DNA of 64,000 nucleotides. Source: Acanthochromis polyacanthus. Its lineage: Eukaryota > Chordata > Actinopteri > Pomacentridae. The notes beneath the pieces are model-generated. The model saw only the letters and a list, made by a program, of their open reading frames with translations. It ran no database searches and was not told the DNA's origin. This document shows, piece after piece, positions 1-12,699 of this stretch. Position 1 is the stretch's first letter; every line of letters starts with the position of its first letter. The position numbers were made by a program, and so were the translations under genes. The stretch spans positions 32,928,067 to 32,992,066 of the forward strand of contig NC_067117.1 of NCBI RefSeq assembly GCF_021347895.1, in the 5' to 3' direction.

Positions 1-98
1 TCAGCATTGAGGTAAAAACTGTTGGAGCTCGTAAACAATCAACGTAAACAATGTAAATATAGAAGAAACATTAAATATGAATTCCTCTTAACTCTCAA

Positions 99-169
99 AT
101 GTGTGTGTGTGTGTCCGTGGTTTCGTTGCTCTCCTGTGCAACCATCAAATGCAACTTCAGGCAATACCC

Positions 170-236
<67 letters not shown>

Positions 237-348
237 GCCCATCCGCCTCCGCCTGAAACAAACAAAACAAACAAACACACACACTCCCTCCATCACCATC
301 CGGCTGCTTTCTGCCGTAACGAGGTGCAATCAACACGCAACGCTGACC

Positions 349-389
<41 letters not shown>

Positions 390-450
390 AGGCTGGTTGA
401 AGGATGGAGTCAGCCTCTGATTGCAGAAGAGTTACAGAGTGTTGACTTGT

Positions 451-502
<52 letters not shown>
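99..502. repeat. CA/GT microsatellite cluster
   Basis: Three dinucleotide arrays lie close together: CA at about 179-234, CA at about 350-387 and GT at about 455-501. Short unique sequence separates them. Reading frames through here give only Thr-His or Cys-Val runs and are not genes. Confidence 0.97.
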
Positions 503-503
<1 letters not shown>

Positions 504-2260
504 GACCTCATACTGCCATGATGTCACATCTATAACGGTTGCATTAACAGCAGCAGCCGTCTTCACTTCCACAAACTTTTCTCACATTTATGCAAAGTTA
601 AACTGAGTTTTTGCTTCATAATTTCGAATATTTATACTTTGCATGATTTTTCTGCGTTTCATTTAAGTCTCTGTAAACATTAGAATATATATCAGACTAA
701 ATATGTGCATACATGCATGCTGCACCGTTCTGATGTTTGTGACCGATAGAAAAATTCCAACATATTGCAATAAAAACCTTTAGTAGGCGGACTGTAGTGT
801 CTGTAAAAAATAAACTAATTTAAAACTGTCCACTCTCAAATACATACTAAATAAAATCTGTAGAGGACTCTGGGAGCTTTGGAGGTTTAATTTGAATTTT
901 TAGAGATTTTCAAACTAAATGCTTATGACCATTATGCAACAAAATAAGATTTGCACGCAACTTTTAAAAAGCAAACAAACAGCAACAACAAAACAGAACA
1001 AGTCTACAGACTTTCCTGTATTTTTGTGATACACTACAATATTAATAAATTGTACAAACTGGTCAATTTGCATGTCTGATGTAAATTATCATTAAAAATT
1101 TGCAAAAGTAAACAACTATGAAATACTGAAAAGCCAAAAAGAAAACAACAACAAACTGATCACATCAAAAAATAAGGACAGAAAATGCATTTTAAGGATT
1201 GAAAATCTTTGTATATTGATGAGATGCTGATTTTACATTATTTTTAATATTTCTTGCTTGCTTCTAAAAGTTCTAGCATTAACAGTTTTATACTGAGATG
1301 ATATAATTGCGAGTAATTAATATAAACTCTTGGTGTTGCTTTTGGCTTATCAGGATATATCTGTACCATGGAAGAAAAAAATTACAATTTTTGGCAGAAA
1401 AAAAATGTGTAGGAAAACAGAAAATAACATAAAAAGTTAACAACTTTCCATAATTAAGAATGCATTTTTTGGCATAATTTTACATGACATCATGTGTTTT
1501 TATTGACTTAAATTCAAAGTAAAATGTTGAGAAAATGCCAGAAATTGTCCACATTATCTCTCATTTAACAAACAATTATTATATTAGTAATTACTAATTA
1601 ATAGTATTAATAATATTAGTATTAATAGTAATATTATTAGTAATATTACAGAACCAACGTGTCTTTTTCTGTTACTGGTCACTAATTATGTCTCATTTTA
1701 GAAATACATTTAGAGTGAATTTACCACATTTAGCTTTTAAATAAAAAATAGGATATTATCAGTGTGACTGATTTGCAAATGTAGCTTAACTGCATTTTGA
1801 TGTTGACAAAAATCTTTAAAAAATACTAAATTGTTCATTGTTATTCACAGTTATAGGTTTTTAGTGTTATCTTACATTATAGTTGTTTTTTGTAATTTCA
1901 TTGATTTTTTTGTGTTTTTTAAAATAGTGAAAAATTTGTGAAATAGAAAGGAAAAATTCTGTAAAATCAGATTTTTTTTTACAGCGTATAAATCGTACAT
2001 TGTCCTTTAAACATTGTCAGAATTTAGATTCAGCTTTAAAAACATTCTGCTGCATAAATGTTGAATGAAGTCTTTAAATACAGATTTTTTGTGTGAAACA
2101 ACTGTGTTCATTCTTTGCCTCTTTTTGGTCTAAAAGTGAACAATTTTAAATATGTTCGATTAGGAAAAAAAGGTGCAATCACTTTATTAAATTTTGACTT
2201 TCAGTTGCATCTTATTGGAATTTTTCAAAAGCCACAAAATAAGAAAAGTGCATGATGTGT
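503..2260. other. AT-rich intergenic, no gene seen
   Basis: No exon-like reading frame, splice-flanked block or RNA gene is visible. A stretch at about 1573-1650 is built of ATTA/TAATA words and is close to self-complementary, so it could fold, but it looks like low-complexity drift. Confidence 0.6.
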
Positions 2261-2264
2261 GTGA

Positions 2265-2745
2265 GCAGATAAGATAAGATAAGACAAGATAGATAAGATA
2301 AAGATAAGATAAGATAATCCTTTATTACTCCCCGTGTCCGGGGACATTTCCCATGTTACAGCAGCACACAGCATACAGTATGAGCAACAATAAACAACAA
2401 TATAATTATAATCGTAATAATATTCACAGTAAGTTCAAGAGTGTAGGATGGAAAAAGTGGCTTATGGAATGATGTAAAGTACAAGAAAAGTTCTAATAGT
2501 GCAAGAACTGTGCAGATTATGTGGTAAAGGATGATGTGATAGAGTCCAGTTTTATGTTAACATCAGCCAGTGATGCTGATGTTATAAAGTCTTATAGCAG
2601 CTGGAATGAATGACTTGTGACAGCGCTCCTTCTTGCAGGGTGGGTGTCTCAGTCTGCTGCTGAAAAAGTTACTTAAAGACTCCACAGTGTCATGCAGTGT
2701 TTAGTCTGTCAGTGAACAATGAAGGAGCAGCAAACAGGGATTTTA
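2265..2745 (-). mobile_element. L2-like LINE 3' end fragment
   Basis: A GATAA-type repeat (about 2268-2318) runs straight into ATCCTTTATT and a GC-richer block. In L2-type fish LINEs the 3' tail is such a short tandem repeat preceded by an AATAAAGGAT-like motif, so this reads as the 3' end of an element on the minus strand. No coding sequence is kept. The same tail type recurs near 23.5 kb and 43.3 kb. Confidence 0.55.
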
Positions 2746-3264
2746 GTTGCTGCTGTAGTAAAAATGGAAATTTAAAGGAGGTTGCGTGTAAAAGCTGATT
2801 ATTAACAAACACACAGACTGTTCTGAGTTATTTCATACCTTGTTTGTGTGTTTGTGTGTTTGTGCATCACTGCTGAAGAATGTCAGTATGATGCAACAGA
2901 CTCACAATCATCAGTGCGTTGCGTTGATGGATCGGTGGAGGATTCGTGACACTGACACGCTGCAGAGCTTCAGTCGGACCGTTAACTGACTGCTTCTTCA
3001 TCAGTCTCATCGGCTCTGTTGGTTTCTGTCAGCAGGATTCAGGATGAAGCAGCTTCCAGCCACCAGGGGGAGACAAAATACAACAACTCAGGAGGTTTAT
3101 TACTGTCAAATCTAAGGAACTTCCCTGGTGAGAGACAGGAAAAGATTAGCTAAAGGTTTCTTCCCAGTGTTAAGTATCTGCAGAACAGGAAGCTGCAGGT
3201 TCAAGACTCATGTTTCTCACAACCAACCTACTGAACTTGTGATGCTTGAAAACCTCTAAAATCC

Positions 3265-3535
3265 ATTTAAATACCACTTTTTGTCCAAGTATATACAGTT
3301 CTTAAGGTTTATTCCTCCCAAATAGCATCCAAAGTTATGGTTGATAAGACTCTTTCCACCCATTATACCATTTCCTGTCCAAGTATTTGCAGTTTTTAAG
3401 GTTTATTCCTCCTAATATACTACTTCCTGTTCAAGTGCTTACTTACAGTTTGAAAAGTTTATTCCACCCAGTATGCTACTTTCTGTTCAACTATTTATAG
3501 TTTTTAAAGTGTAATCCGCCCAGTATACCACAGAA
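3265..3535. repeat. degenerate tandem repeat, about 65 bp x 4
   Basis: The words TTCCTGTTCAAGT, then CAGTTTTTAAGGTTTATTCC, then CCCAGTATACCA recur four times in order with roughly 60-75 bp spacing and many substitutions. It is an old tandem duplication with no coding potential. Confidence 0.7.
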
Positions 3536-4750
3536 ACTCTGCTCACTTTCTAAAACTCTCCATCATAGCTGCTGCTTTTGTGATGAATGCGATTTTTTTA
3601 AAACAATCTACACTTTTCTCCAAATAATGCTGATTTATACTGAGAGTTTTGTAGTAATTAACTGTCTTAAACGAATGTAGTTACACAGCTCTGCCTTGTT
3701 TAACCTGAAACCTTGTGCTTCATCTTAACTTGTGACTTGTGAGCTGACGGTCACAAGTCGTCTGCAGATTTGCGGTGAGTTTGGTGAAAAAGCTGCAGGC
3801 GTGAAGAGAGTAAATTGATTTATTTTTAGGGTAATGTGAAGCTTCACAGTCCTGTTTGGTTGTAGTTTTATCTCTAAGAATCAAACCGGCTCCATTCAGG
3901 ATGAAGACCTGCCTCGTGTTTTAGTCTAGAACAGTTTAACTGTTGAAGCTCTGTTGAGCTTGCTGGACGTTGACCTTGTTTACATATGAAACACACAGTT
4001 TCAAACCTGAAAGCTGCTTCCATCAGTTTGTGGGACAAAAACACACAGCAGACGGTCTTGAGTCGCCTCACAGAGAATCTGAAATATTCTCCGATGGGTT
4101 GCCGGTTTTACACACTGACTTTGTTTTTAGAGAAACACGTCAGTCTGCAGAGAATTTGACTGTTTGTCCTACTTTACCAGAGACAGAAAATAACACACAG
4201 CTTCCATTGTGAAGGAAAATACCAGCATGCAAGTGGTTATTTTAGAAAAACTACATTATTTTGGTTTTATAGCATATTAGCAGATATTTTTGGTCGTGCT
4301 GAAGGTAGTATATGTTTTTCGTTTAATCTCATTGAGATCCAATAAGAAGAAGACTGATCTCATATAAAAGATAAACTTAAAACATATTATGGGGATTCTG
4401 TAGATTTTGTCCATCAATACAGTCCTGTAGGTTTATTCAGGATCTTTTATTGGCCTGTTTAAGTTCTTTTTATTGTTAAAAAATTTAAACTCGTTCTTTA
4501 ATAGTTAGACTATGTGGTCATATATTTAGTGTTCAATCCAAGGTAATTTCTTATAGACTGTTTAATGGTCTGAATCTGTCATTTTATTGCAGTTTAAACA
4601 TAGATTTTGTATCATTTTTATTATCTTTTTGTCAATTTTGTGTGTTAGCATGCTTGTATTTTCCAGTTGGCTTTCAACTCAAACAGACCAAGCCTTTCTC
4701 TAAGAAACAACGTTCATATATACTACATTTTTCTTGATTAAAGGCTGTAT
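3536..4750. other. intergenic, no gene seen
   Basis: No convincing exon. A block at about 4005-4135 (CTGCTTCCATCAG followed by TTTGTTTTTAGAGAA) resembles about 9525-9630 with many differences, suggesting an old duplicated or dispersed repeat. Confidence 0.5.
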
Positions 4751-4754
4751 TTTA

Positions 4755-5074
4755 ATTAATAATAATGGATTAGATTTATATATCACTTTTCTGGGCACTC
4801 AAAGCGCTTCACAATGGATCCATTATTCATTCACTCACACATTCTCACTCTGGTGGTGGTAAACTACATTTGTAGCCACAGCTGCCCTGGGACAGACTGA
4901 CAGAAGTGTGGCTGCCAATACTATGTACCTACAGCCCCTCTGACCACCACCAACATTCACACATATTCATACACCAGTGTGAGAGCAGCACTGGAGGCAA
5001 GGCGGGTAAAGTGTCGCCAACCCTTCAATCATTGGACGACCTGCTCTACCACCTGAGCCACAGTCGCCCCATTA
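4755..5074 (-). mobile_element. tRNA-derived SINE-like repeat
   Basis: Read on the minus strand, the unit starts GGGGCGACTGTGGCTCAGG and continues GTGGTAGAGCAGG, which resembles a tRNA-type pol III A-box head. The far end is a TAATAATAA-type tail. This is the form of a tRNA-derived SINE. Small reading frames inside it are not genes. Confidence 0.6.
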
Positions 5075-5107
5075 TTATATACTACATTTTTCTTGACTAA
5101 AGGCTGT

Positions 5108-5412
5108 ATTTCATCCATCCATCCATCCTCTATACACCGCTTTATCCTCATTAGGGTCGCGGGGGGTGCTGGAGCCTATCCCAGCTGACTTGGGCGAAGG
5201 CAGGGGACACCCTGGACAGGTCACCAGTCTGTCACAGGGCTACATATACAGACGAACAATCACACTCACATTCACACCTACGGACAATCTAGAGTACTCA
5301 ATTAGCCTCAGCATGTTTTTGGACTGTGGGAGGAAGCCGGAGTACCCGGAGAAAACCCACGCATGCTCAGGGAGAACATGCAAACTCCATGCAGAAAGAT
5401 CCCAGGCCCACG
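5108..5412 (-). mobile_element. dispersed SINE-like repeat, GGAT tail, copy 1
   Basis: On the minus strand the unit ends in a GGATGGATGGAT tail preceded by a conserved body (AGGGTCGCGGGG, ACCCTGGACAGGTC, GGGCTACATATACAGAC, AAACATGCTGAGG). The tRNA-like head seen in other copies is missing here. At least five relatives occur in the window (10.2, 10.5, 48.2, 53.2 and 59.4 kb), which fixes the unit structure. Confidence 0.75.
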
Positions 5413-5964
5413 GCTGTATTTCAGTTATTATGTTTATTATATTTATGGATTGTGTCAGAGTTGGAAGGAGGTGGTTGGGGTAGATGGTGGGTGAACAAAA
5501 CGTATTACTATCACACTACAGTTTGGAGTTCATATCCAAACTCCATTCAGTTGTTTGGAGAAAGATTGTGTTTTTGGATAAATTAATACATTGTCTCTGA
5601 AGGTGGTCACTGGTGGACATTTGTGTGGTAAACCCGACCACAATCGGTTTTTGTAGAGATGTTACAATCTCTCCAACAATTGGAACTTTAAAGGCATTTT
5701 AAAACATCATTTTTGCATGATTTGCCGTCACACAGATGTCTTAACGGGAGATCGTAGTATATAGCAGAACACTAGAGATGCTAATCTTCAATATTCTTTT
5801 CTTAATCAGTTATTAGTAGCACAACCGATCAATCACTGCCTGATTGATCACACAGCTTAATCCTACTAGATATTTGTCCTGGCCTGATAGTGATGATTTA
5901 GTTACCAGACACATGATTTGATTCATAAAGTCAGCTCTGTGACATATGAACTCTGTCCCAGCTT

Positions 5965-7110
5965 AACTTTACCATGTGACCTCTGCTTGGAGGTCATTAA
6001 GCGTCACAGAAGACTTTGTCATGGTGCCCATTGCTAGCTAAACACACACAACTCAGCTCAGTTACACTTTCTACTGGGATACAGGAACACTATTTTAGCT
6101 ACTTCCCAGCTTATTTTAAAGACATGAGCTCTAGTTGGAGGTCATTAAGGGTCACAGAAATCTTTGTCATGGTGCCCGTTACTAGCTAAAGCCCCAGAAT
6201 GCTCCCCGCTTGCAATTAGTGATGCTTCTTTTGGTTGCTACAGTACTATACAATAGGAGGCTCCACCTGGTGGAACAACCAGGTACAACGATTAATTTAG
6301 GAGCTTCTATCACATTACAGCCCACTCTCTCCATGGTACATTTAGGACAGCTTACTATTGGAGCTATACAACAGGGTTCCCAACCAGCTAAACAACAGTA
6401 AGGAACAGTTTTGATGCAGAAATGCTATTTTTGTAGCACAAAACAATTCGATCTGAGGTCATTATCCACCACAGAAGACTTTGTCATGATGCCCGTTTCT
6501 CGCTAAACCCTCACGAGTGAGCGTCCTTTGGTCACTTTGCTATCGAATCAGAGTCTCCATCTGGTGGACAAACCAGGTACTACAGCTAATCAACAATACA
6601 TTTACTGTCATGCAGGTAGAGACTACAGACTTTCTATGTCATTTTGGTCCTTGTGGAGTCCCAGTACACCCTACTCTCTAGCACTATATTTCGGACAGTA
6701 TCTTCTGGAGCTTTAAAGCAAAGTTACAACCACTTGTAGAACATTAAGAAACAGTCTGGATGAAGAAATGCGATTTTTATATGACAAAGAAACTTGATCG
6801 AGGTTATTAAATGTCACAGAAATCCTTGTCATGGTGACCGTTGCTAGCTAAAGCCACATCATGCCCTGTTTGCCAACATAAACTGCCTGTAGTCTCATGG
6901 TCTCTACAGTATCAAACAGTAAGAGGCTCCATCTGGTGGAAAAACAAGGTACTACAGCTGATCAACTATACATTTACTGACATGCAGGTGGAGAAAACAG
7001 GTTTCCTTGTCTTTTGGAGGTTGTGGTGTTACATTTGCTCCAACTATCTAACACAACATTTCACAGTGTCCTACTGAAACCTAACAACAAGGTTAATACA
7101 ACCTACAGAA
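5965..7110. repeat. tandem repeat with about 330 bp period
   Basis: The block GAGGTCATTAAG / GTCACAGAA / CTTTGTCATGGTGCCC / GCTAGCTAAA recurs at about 5988, 6138, 6458 and 6803, followed each time by AGGCTCCATCTGGTGGA and ACCAGGTAC. The later three are full-length diverged units; the first is partial. No long open frame survives in register across units. Confidence 0.75.
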
Positions 7111-7234
7111 CATTAAAGAACAGCTTGGATGCAGAAATACATTTTTTTCGATAATGCTTTGCAGAACTATTTGATTATCAAGCATATACACTGGATTGAT
7201 TTTAGTAACTTCAGTGTGCTTGAAGAGTGTGTTC

Positions 7235-7870
7235 AGTCAGTCAAATGCATCCGATGGAATCTGTGACATGAATAAAGTTCTTCCTCCATTTCCTCTGTCC
7301 AACAGTGCAGTCAAAAGTTCTTTGCCTTCCAGACCAGTGTCTTCTTCTAGAGCCTTCCTTACTGTTGTGCTAGACCTGTCAGTTTCTATAACAGTAATCG
7401 AGCAGCTGCTTCATTGTGTCTGGCCACATGTCCAGCCAAGGCTATTCTACGTTAGCCATCATTACGTTAATGATGGTTGACAAAGTTCTGAGCCATATAG
7501 TGACTTGTTGGTGAGGTGCAATCTCCAGGCGATGTTTTGTACCATCTGTAACATTCTGGTATCCATAAAGCTCTATAAAGTAAGATGGATTCCACTGACA
7601 CCTTGAATACTCTCATTTCAGTTGTTGTTTTAGAGTTTAGCTCTCTCCAAGCTTTACCAAATTTTGTTTCTATATCATGTAATGTTTATGTAGCCTCCAA
7701 AATATAGGAAATCGTCAACCTTTTTGATTTCAGACCCATCTAGTGCTGCAATGTCTTCTGTTGGGTTAAGGTGCATGCTTTCCAGCATTTAGGAAGAGTT
7801 TAATCTGTCTTGTTTCTAACTCTACCCGATGCAGAAGATCTTCTGCTTCACTGAGAGTGTGTTATGAGTG
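7235..7870 (-). pseudogene. decayed LINE reverse transcriptase C-terminus
   Basis: The minus strand gives, in shifting frames, pieces typical of the C-terminal part of an RTE-like non-LTR polyprotein: KKVDDFLYFGGYIN, then RMLQMVQNIAWRLHLTNKS, then RIALAGHVARHNEAA, then LEEDTGLEGKELLTALLDRG. The order matches such proteins, but several stops and frameshifts separate the pieces. The catalytic RT core is not present. The exact clade is not resolved. Confidence 0.7.
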
Positions 7871-10185
7871 CGTATTGGCAGTTGCAAAATATTAGATAAC
7901 TCTGAAAAATTTGTAGTTGTTGTAGGGTTTTGCCATTAACCAAGTGTATACTGCAAGACTAGATTTTTTGACTTACAAATATACGTTTTCATGAAATGCA
8001 TAAATTACGTTTTCCTGTTAGGCTAAAGGTGGAATCTGTAAATATAGAGAAAGGTAGCTGATATTTAGGTAGCCTGCTCCACATTTACTGTCAATAATAT
8101 TCATTTCAACTGAAGTGACGCATTTAATTATGCTTTTTTTAAACATATGGACCAGTTTTATATTCATCAGCAATAAGATTCACTCTCTGGACACCATGAA
8201 TGTTATTTTCATCAGTTTCAGAGACATCTCAGTGCACTCTGACCAGCATCACTCATTCTGACATCCCAAACTCTGAGTCAGTCTCTGCTATGACACACTG
8301 CTCCATATGTTTGTCAAGTCATCACTGGTCTGTAGTTTAAACTGTTGGTAGAAAACTCCTGTATCCTGCACTTTTTACTGCACATGAACGCAACAATCCT
8401 TCCTGACTGTTTCAGGCTGAAGCAGCAGGAATAAACCAGGAAGCACCGATGACTTGTACGTCACACTCGTCCAAAGAATCCTAGACATCTGAATGACATT
8501 TAAATGGACTCGGTCACATTTTTCACATTTTGACCGAGGTGAAGGAACGCAGTAATGCTGAGCGTTCAGCTGAGCATTAAACGCACAGACGCAGCAGCAG
8601 CAGCAGCAAAGACAGCTGGAATATATCAGTGGATTCAACATGTGACAGGAAAACTTGAGGTCAAATGACACAAATTTATCTGTTAGCTGCTGACAGGAGA
8701 AAAAAAAGGGGGGTTTGTTGTGCGGGGATGATTTGCAATTTAGTAAAACTTCAGTTTAGAATAAACTCAGTGATGTTGTGGAGAATCTCAACAAAGACTT
8801 GCACACAGTTCCTGCATGTGCTTCAGTTTTTACTCAAAGTGGTGAATTTTTGTGAGACTGTGACGAAGCAGGAACAAGCCAACTGCAGAGTTTTAACAAT
8901 GATCTCTTGGGATCGACTCTACAAAATACAAAAATGCAGCGTAAAAATGGTATAAGTCCAGTGTTTTTGATGATATTTTAAATTATAATAACCACCACTC
9001 TGCTGCATTAATGTCTTGATGATGAAACCTGGAAATTCAAGCTTTATGATGTTCATATAAGTATAGAAAATGTTACATTTTTTAGTTTTAGACACATCAA
9101 AAGTGAAGAGCAGGGCCATTATCCCGGTAAAATATTAGTTAAATCAAGTTTTGTACAGAAATGTAAAAAACCAACAGCAGAGAAAGTGCTTTCCTATAAT
9201 AAAAAATAGAGAGAATTATGAATTAATTAACAAAGATATGATTCTATAATGTTATATGTGGTGTGATTATTTTTGTAATTTAAATCCTACAAAAAAATCT
9301 ATAAAATACTACCTGACAGCAATACATGTTAAAGCTGAGACCCAATTGTATTATTAGTTATGGAAATTGACACATTTTTGCTAAAATTAATATTTATTGC
9401 TGCAGGATTTTCTCAGTAACATCCTAAAACCTCCTTATTTCAGTTGTGAGTCAGTGCTGCTGCATCACTCAGACAGAAAAAAACACAAAACTTCAGTTTG
9501 ACTGAGAGTCAGAAGCAAACTAAAACCTGCTTCCATCAGAACATGCAGCAAATAGTCTGAGTCAGTGCAGAAAGAATCTGTGGTATTCTCTGACATGACA
9601 TTCTCGTCTTTGTTTTAGGAGAACAAATACATACATATTTAACACATTAAGGTTAAGAAATGGCAGTGTTATTCGTTATGGAAATTATCTGGACTAACGT
9701 AGAAGTGATTGAATTTGGACCCCGCAAAACTGTGCTTAAAACTCCAAAAAAATCCATTTATAAGCTACTTAAAGTCTGTAACTTATTGAATCAAGAACTG
9801 CTTTGATGTGGTTCACTGATCGTTGTGTTAATGTTGTGTTACCGTTTATTTTAATGCACCCTGGTGATGAGTCAGCATTATTGATGGTGTCAGTTTTTTA
9901 AATGACCCATGTGTTTCCTTTATTTTAGTTTATTATAACAAATGCTTCCCTTCAGTATCACTAGTATTTCTGGCTCCAGTCATTGGTCAGCTGCACCAAA
10001 TCAGCTGAATGTAAAGGTTTCCAACATGCTTCAAATGATTCCAAAATCGAGTGGTGATTTATACATTTAGCATCTGTTAGCTTCTCTCCTGCTCTCTGTG
10101 CTCACATAAACTGTATTTTAATAAACAGCTCTGTGCGCAATAAAGCTTTTCTCATTTACAGATTTTTCTGTGTCTGTTGTCAGAC
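7871..10185. other. intergenic, no gene seen
   Basis: No splice-flanked coding block or RNA gene recognised. Open frames of up to about 98 codons near 8.4-9.1 kb lack similarity to anything I know and have no exon signals. About 9525-9630 is a diverged relative of about 4005-4135. Confidence 0.5.
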
Positions 10186-10186
10186 T

Positions 10187-10345
10187 GAGCTGCACAGTGG
10201 ATTGGTGGTTAGCACCGTCGTCTCACAGCTAGAAGATCCTCGGTTCACATCCTGGCCTTCCTGGGATCTTTCTGCATGGAGTTTGCATGTTTTCCCTGTG
10301 CATGATGGGTTTTCTCCGGGTTCTCCGGCTTCAGATGGATGTTGT
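10187..10345 (+). mobile_element. SINE-like repeat, GGAT-tail family, 5' part
   Basis: Starts with GCTGCACAGTGGATTGGTGG followed by TTAGCAC and later CTCGGTTCACATCC, matching tRNA-type A and B boxes, then the conserved GGGATCTTTCTGCATGGAG body. It stops before the central body and tail, so it is 3'-truncated. Confidence 0.7.
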
Positions 10346-10454
10346 CAGACAGCAGAGTTAGTATGAAATATCTACTCAAACTCATACAGACTACATAACA
10401 TACTACAAATAATATGTACTACTTAAATAATAATCCATGTTTTTGTATGTATTT

Positions 10455-10640
10455 TATCATGTTGGCATCGTCCATCTATCATCAATACACCAGTTCCTCA
10501 TAAGGATGAAAACCCACACATGCACAGGGAGAACATGCAAACTCCATGCAGAAAGATCCCAGGAAGGACGGGACGTGAACCAGGGATCTTCTAGCTGCAA
10601 GGCAACAATGCTCACCACTGTTCTACTGTGCAGATGTTGG
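10455..10640 (-). mobile_element. SINE-like repeat, GGAT-tail family, internally deleted
   Basis: Minus-strand copy with the tail side at the left (CCATCTATCATCAATACACC), a large internal deletion, and then the head half ending ACTGTGCAG. It lies about 110 bp from the opposite-facing copy, giving an inverted pair. Confidence 0.7.
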
Positions 10641-10644
10641 CATG

Positions 10645-12060
10645 GTTAAATACACATGTGTATGGAATCACGTATGTTTCTGAATAAAATGAACTTAAAT
10701 GGTCCGTAAGCTTTTTTGTAAGGAAAATTAATCATTAAATAAAATGAATATATTACCCACTTCAATCAATAAATAAAATCGACTTGGTAGAAAAATAGTC
10801 TGCAGTGACAGCCGTTGCCATGGAGACTTTTCAGCTGCAATGACAGTTACTGTGATGTTTGCATGAGATTGAATTCAATGTTATTGTAATTACACAAAGT
10901 ATAAGTACAAAGATCATGAAATGCAGTTTAGCCTCTAAGAAAAATGCAAAAGAAGCAGTAAAGTACTTTATATAGAGTACAGGTATGTACAGTATGTTAT
11001 AATATAAGTTTTGCACAGTAGAAGAGTGGTAATAACACTAAATATATAAATATAATAGCTATATTGCATGACAATACAAAAATAATTAACTGTGCATTTA
11101 GGGATTCAAATTGTTTTATTATTATTGTAAATATTTTTTTAAATTTGGGTGTGTTTTTGGTCTTTTCAGCATAATTTTGCAGAAAGTTCTCTAATTTGCT
11201 TGTTTTTATCTCATGTTTCTTACATTACAAACATACAGTAAGACAACAGCTGTCAGAATCATGTCATATGTTGAAAGAAATGATTCAAACGATGTTGAGT
11301 TTTTGCTGTTTGTTTTGCAGCAGTAATATAGATTCACTATTCAGGAGATCTTGTATGTACATGAAGATGCCGATATTTATATGTTGTGCAAAATCAGTAT
11401 AACAATATCAGTGAGTTTGTGACTCTAACCATTAGTTGTCATCTTTAAATTAACCTGAAAACCAGTTTCCACGTGGTTCCTGTTACATAACACTTGCAAA
11501 CCTGTCAAACTACTTGAAAAGATGCTGGTTTTTATAGTGTTTTGTATTTTTTTAAGTGAATTTTAGGTTTGTTTTTGTTGCTAAATGTGTTCAGATTGTC
11601 CTTTGAAGTTAAACACCAGACTCTGGAGGTTCAACTCCTCAGTTTGTGATCAGTTCACCTGGTTCCAGTCCAGCTCTGGTCCTCATCCATCCAACACACA
11701 TGAGGCTCATTAGCTGATCAGAGCTGCAGCAGAGGAACATGTGAGGCATGTTAGCAGTCATGAGACTCGATGAGTTTAGTTAAAAACGGAGCTGACTGAC
11801 GAGCTGCTCCTCGTTAAACCGCCGCAAGTTCAGGTGAACCGATCTGACTTTGTGTTTGTAAGCTGTGCTGCAGAGTGGAGGAGTAAAACTACCAATACAC
11901 TGCTATTAAACCTTTATTTGAAGCTAATCAGACGGTTCATTAAGGTAGTAAATTGTTTGAATAAGCAGGTATAAATACTAGGCATACCGTATAGTTCATC
12001 CCTCTGTTCATTTCCTCCCTCTTCTAAAGAGTTGGTCTGGGTGGAAACAGGCTAAGCAAT
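10645..12060. other. AT-rich intergenic, no gene seen
   Basis: No exon, RNA gene or clear repeat boundary recognised. AT-rich throughout apart from a slightly GC-richer patch at about 11,620-11,880. Confidence 0.5.
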
Positions 12061-12180
12061 GTTTTCCAGTTCCTCTTGATTGATCTTGTCCCAGGCCAGA
12101 TGAGATATACACCAATCAGGCAGAACATTATGACCACCTGTCTAATATTGTGTTGGTCCCTCTTTTCCTGACCCCTCGAG

Positions 12181-12636
12181 GACTCCACCAGACCCCTGAA
12201 GGTGTGCTGTGGTATCTGGACTCCACCAGACCCCTGAAGGTGTGCTGTGGTATCTGGACTCCACCAGACCCCTGAAGGTGTGCTGTGGTATCTGGACTCC
12301 ACCAGACCCCTGGAGGTGTGCTGTGGTATCCGGACTCCACCAGACCCCTGGAGGTGTGCTGTGGTATCCGGACTCCACCAGACCCCTGGAGGTGTGCTGT
12401 GGTATCTGGACTCCACCAGACCCCTGGAGGTGTGCTGTGGTATCCGGACTCCACCAGACCCCTGGAGGTGTGCTGTGGTATCTGGACTCCACCAGACCCC
12501 TGGAGGTGTGCTGTGGTATCTGGACTCCACCAGACCCCTGGAGGTGTGCTGTGGTATCTGGACTCCACCAGACCCCTGGAGGTGTGCTGTGGTATCCGGA
12601 CTCCACCAGACCCCTGGAGGTGTGCTGTGGTATCTG
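12181..12636. repeat. 38 bp minisatellite, 12 units
   Basis: Twelve head-to-tail units of exactly 38 bp start GACTCCACCAGACCCCTG at 12181, 12219, 12257 and so on to 12599. Variants are few: TGAAGG in units 1-3 and TGGAGG afterwards, and TATCTG or TATCCG at the unit end. The unit is internal sequence of the surrounding Tc1-like element, since flanking element sequence continues on both sides. Because 38 is not a multiple of three and the unit lacks stops, long repetitive reading frames appear on both strands; none is a gene. Confidence 0.97.
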
Positions 12637-12699
12637 GCACCAATTTGTTAGCAGTAAATCCTTTAAATCCTGGAAGTTGTGAGGTGAGGCCTCCATGGA

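Noticed and set aside
22..606. Several open frames with Thr-His or Cys-Val runs
   Set aside because: They are translations of CA/GT microsatellites and have no splice context or family resemblance.
12181..12636. CRISPR-like regular array
   Set aside because: Units are contiguous with no unique spacers, in a vertebrate genome; it is a minisatellite.
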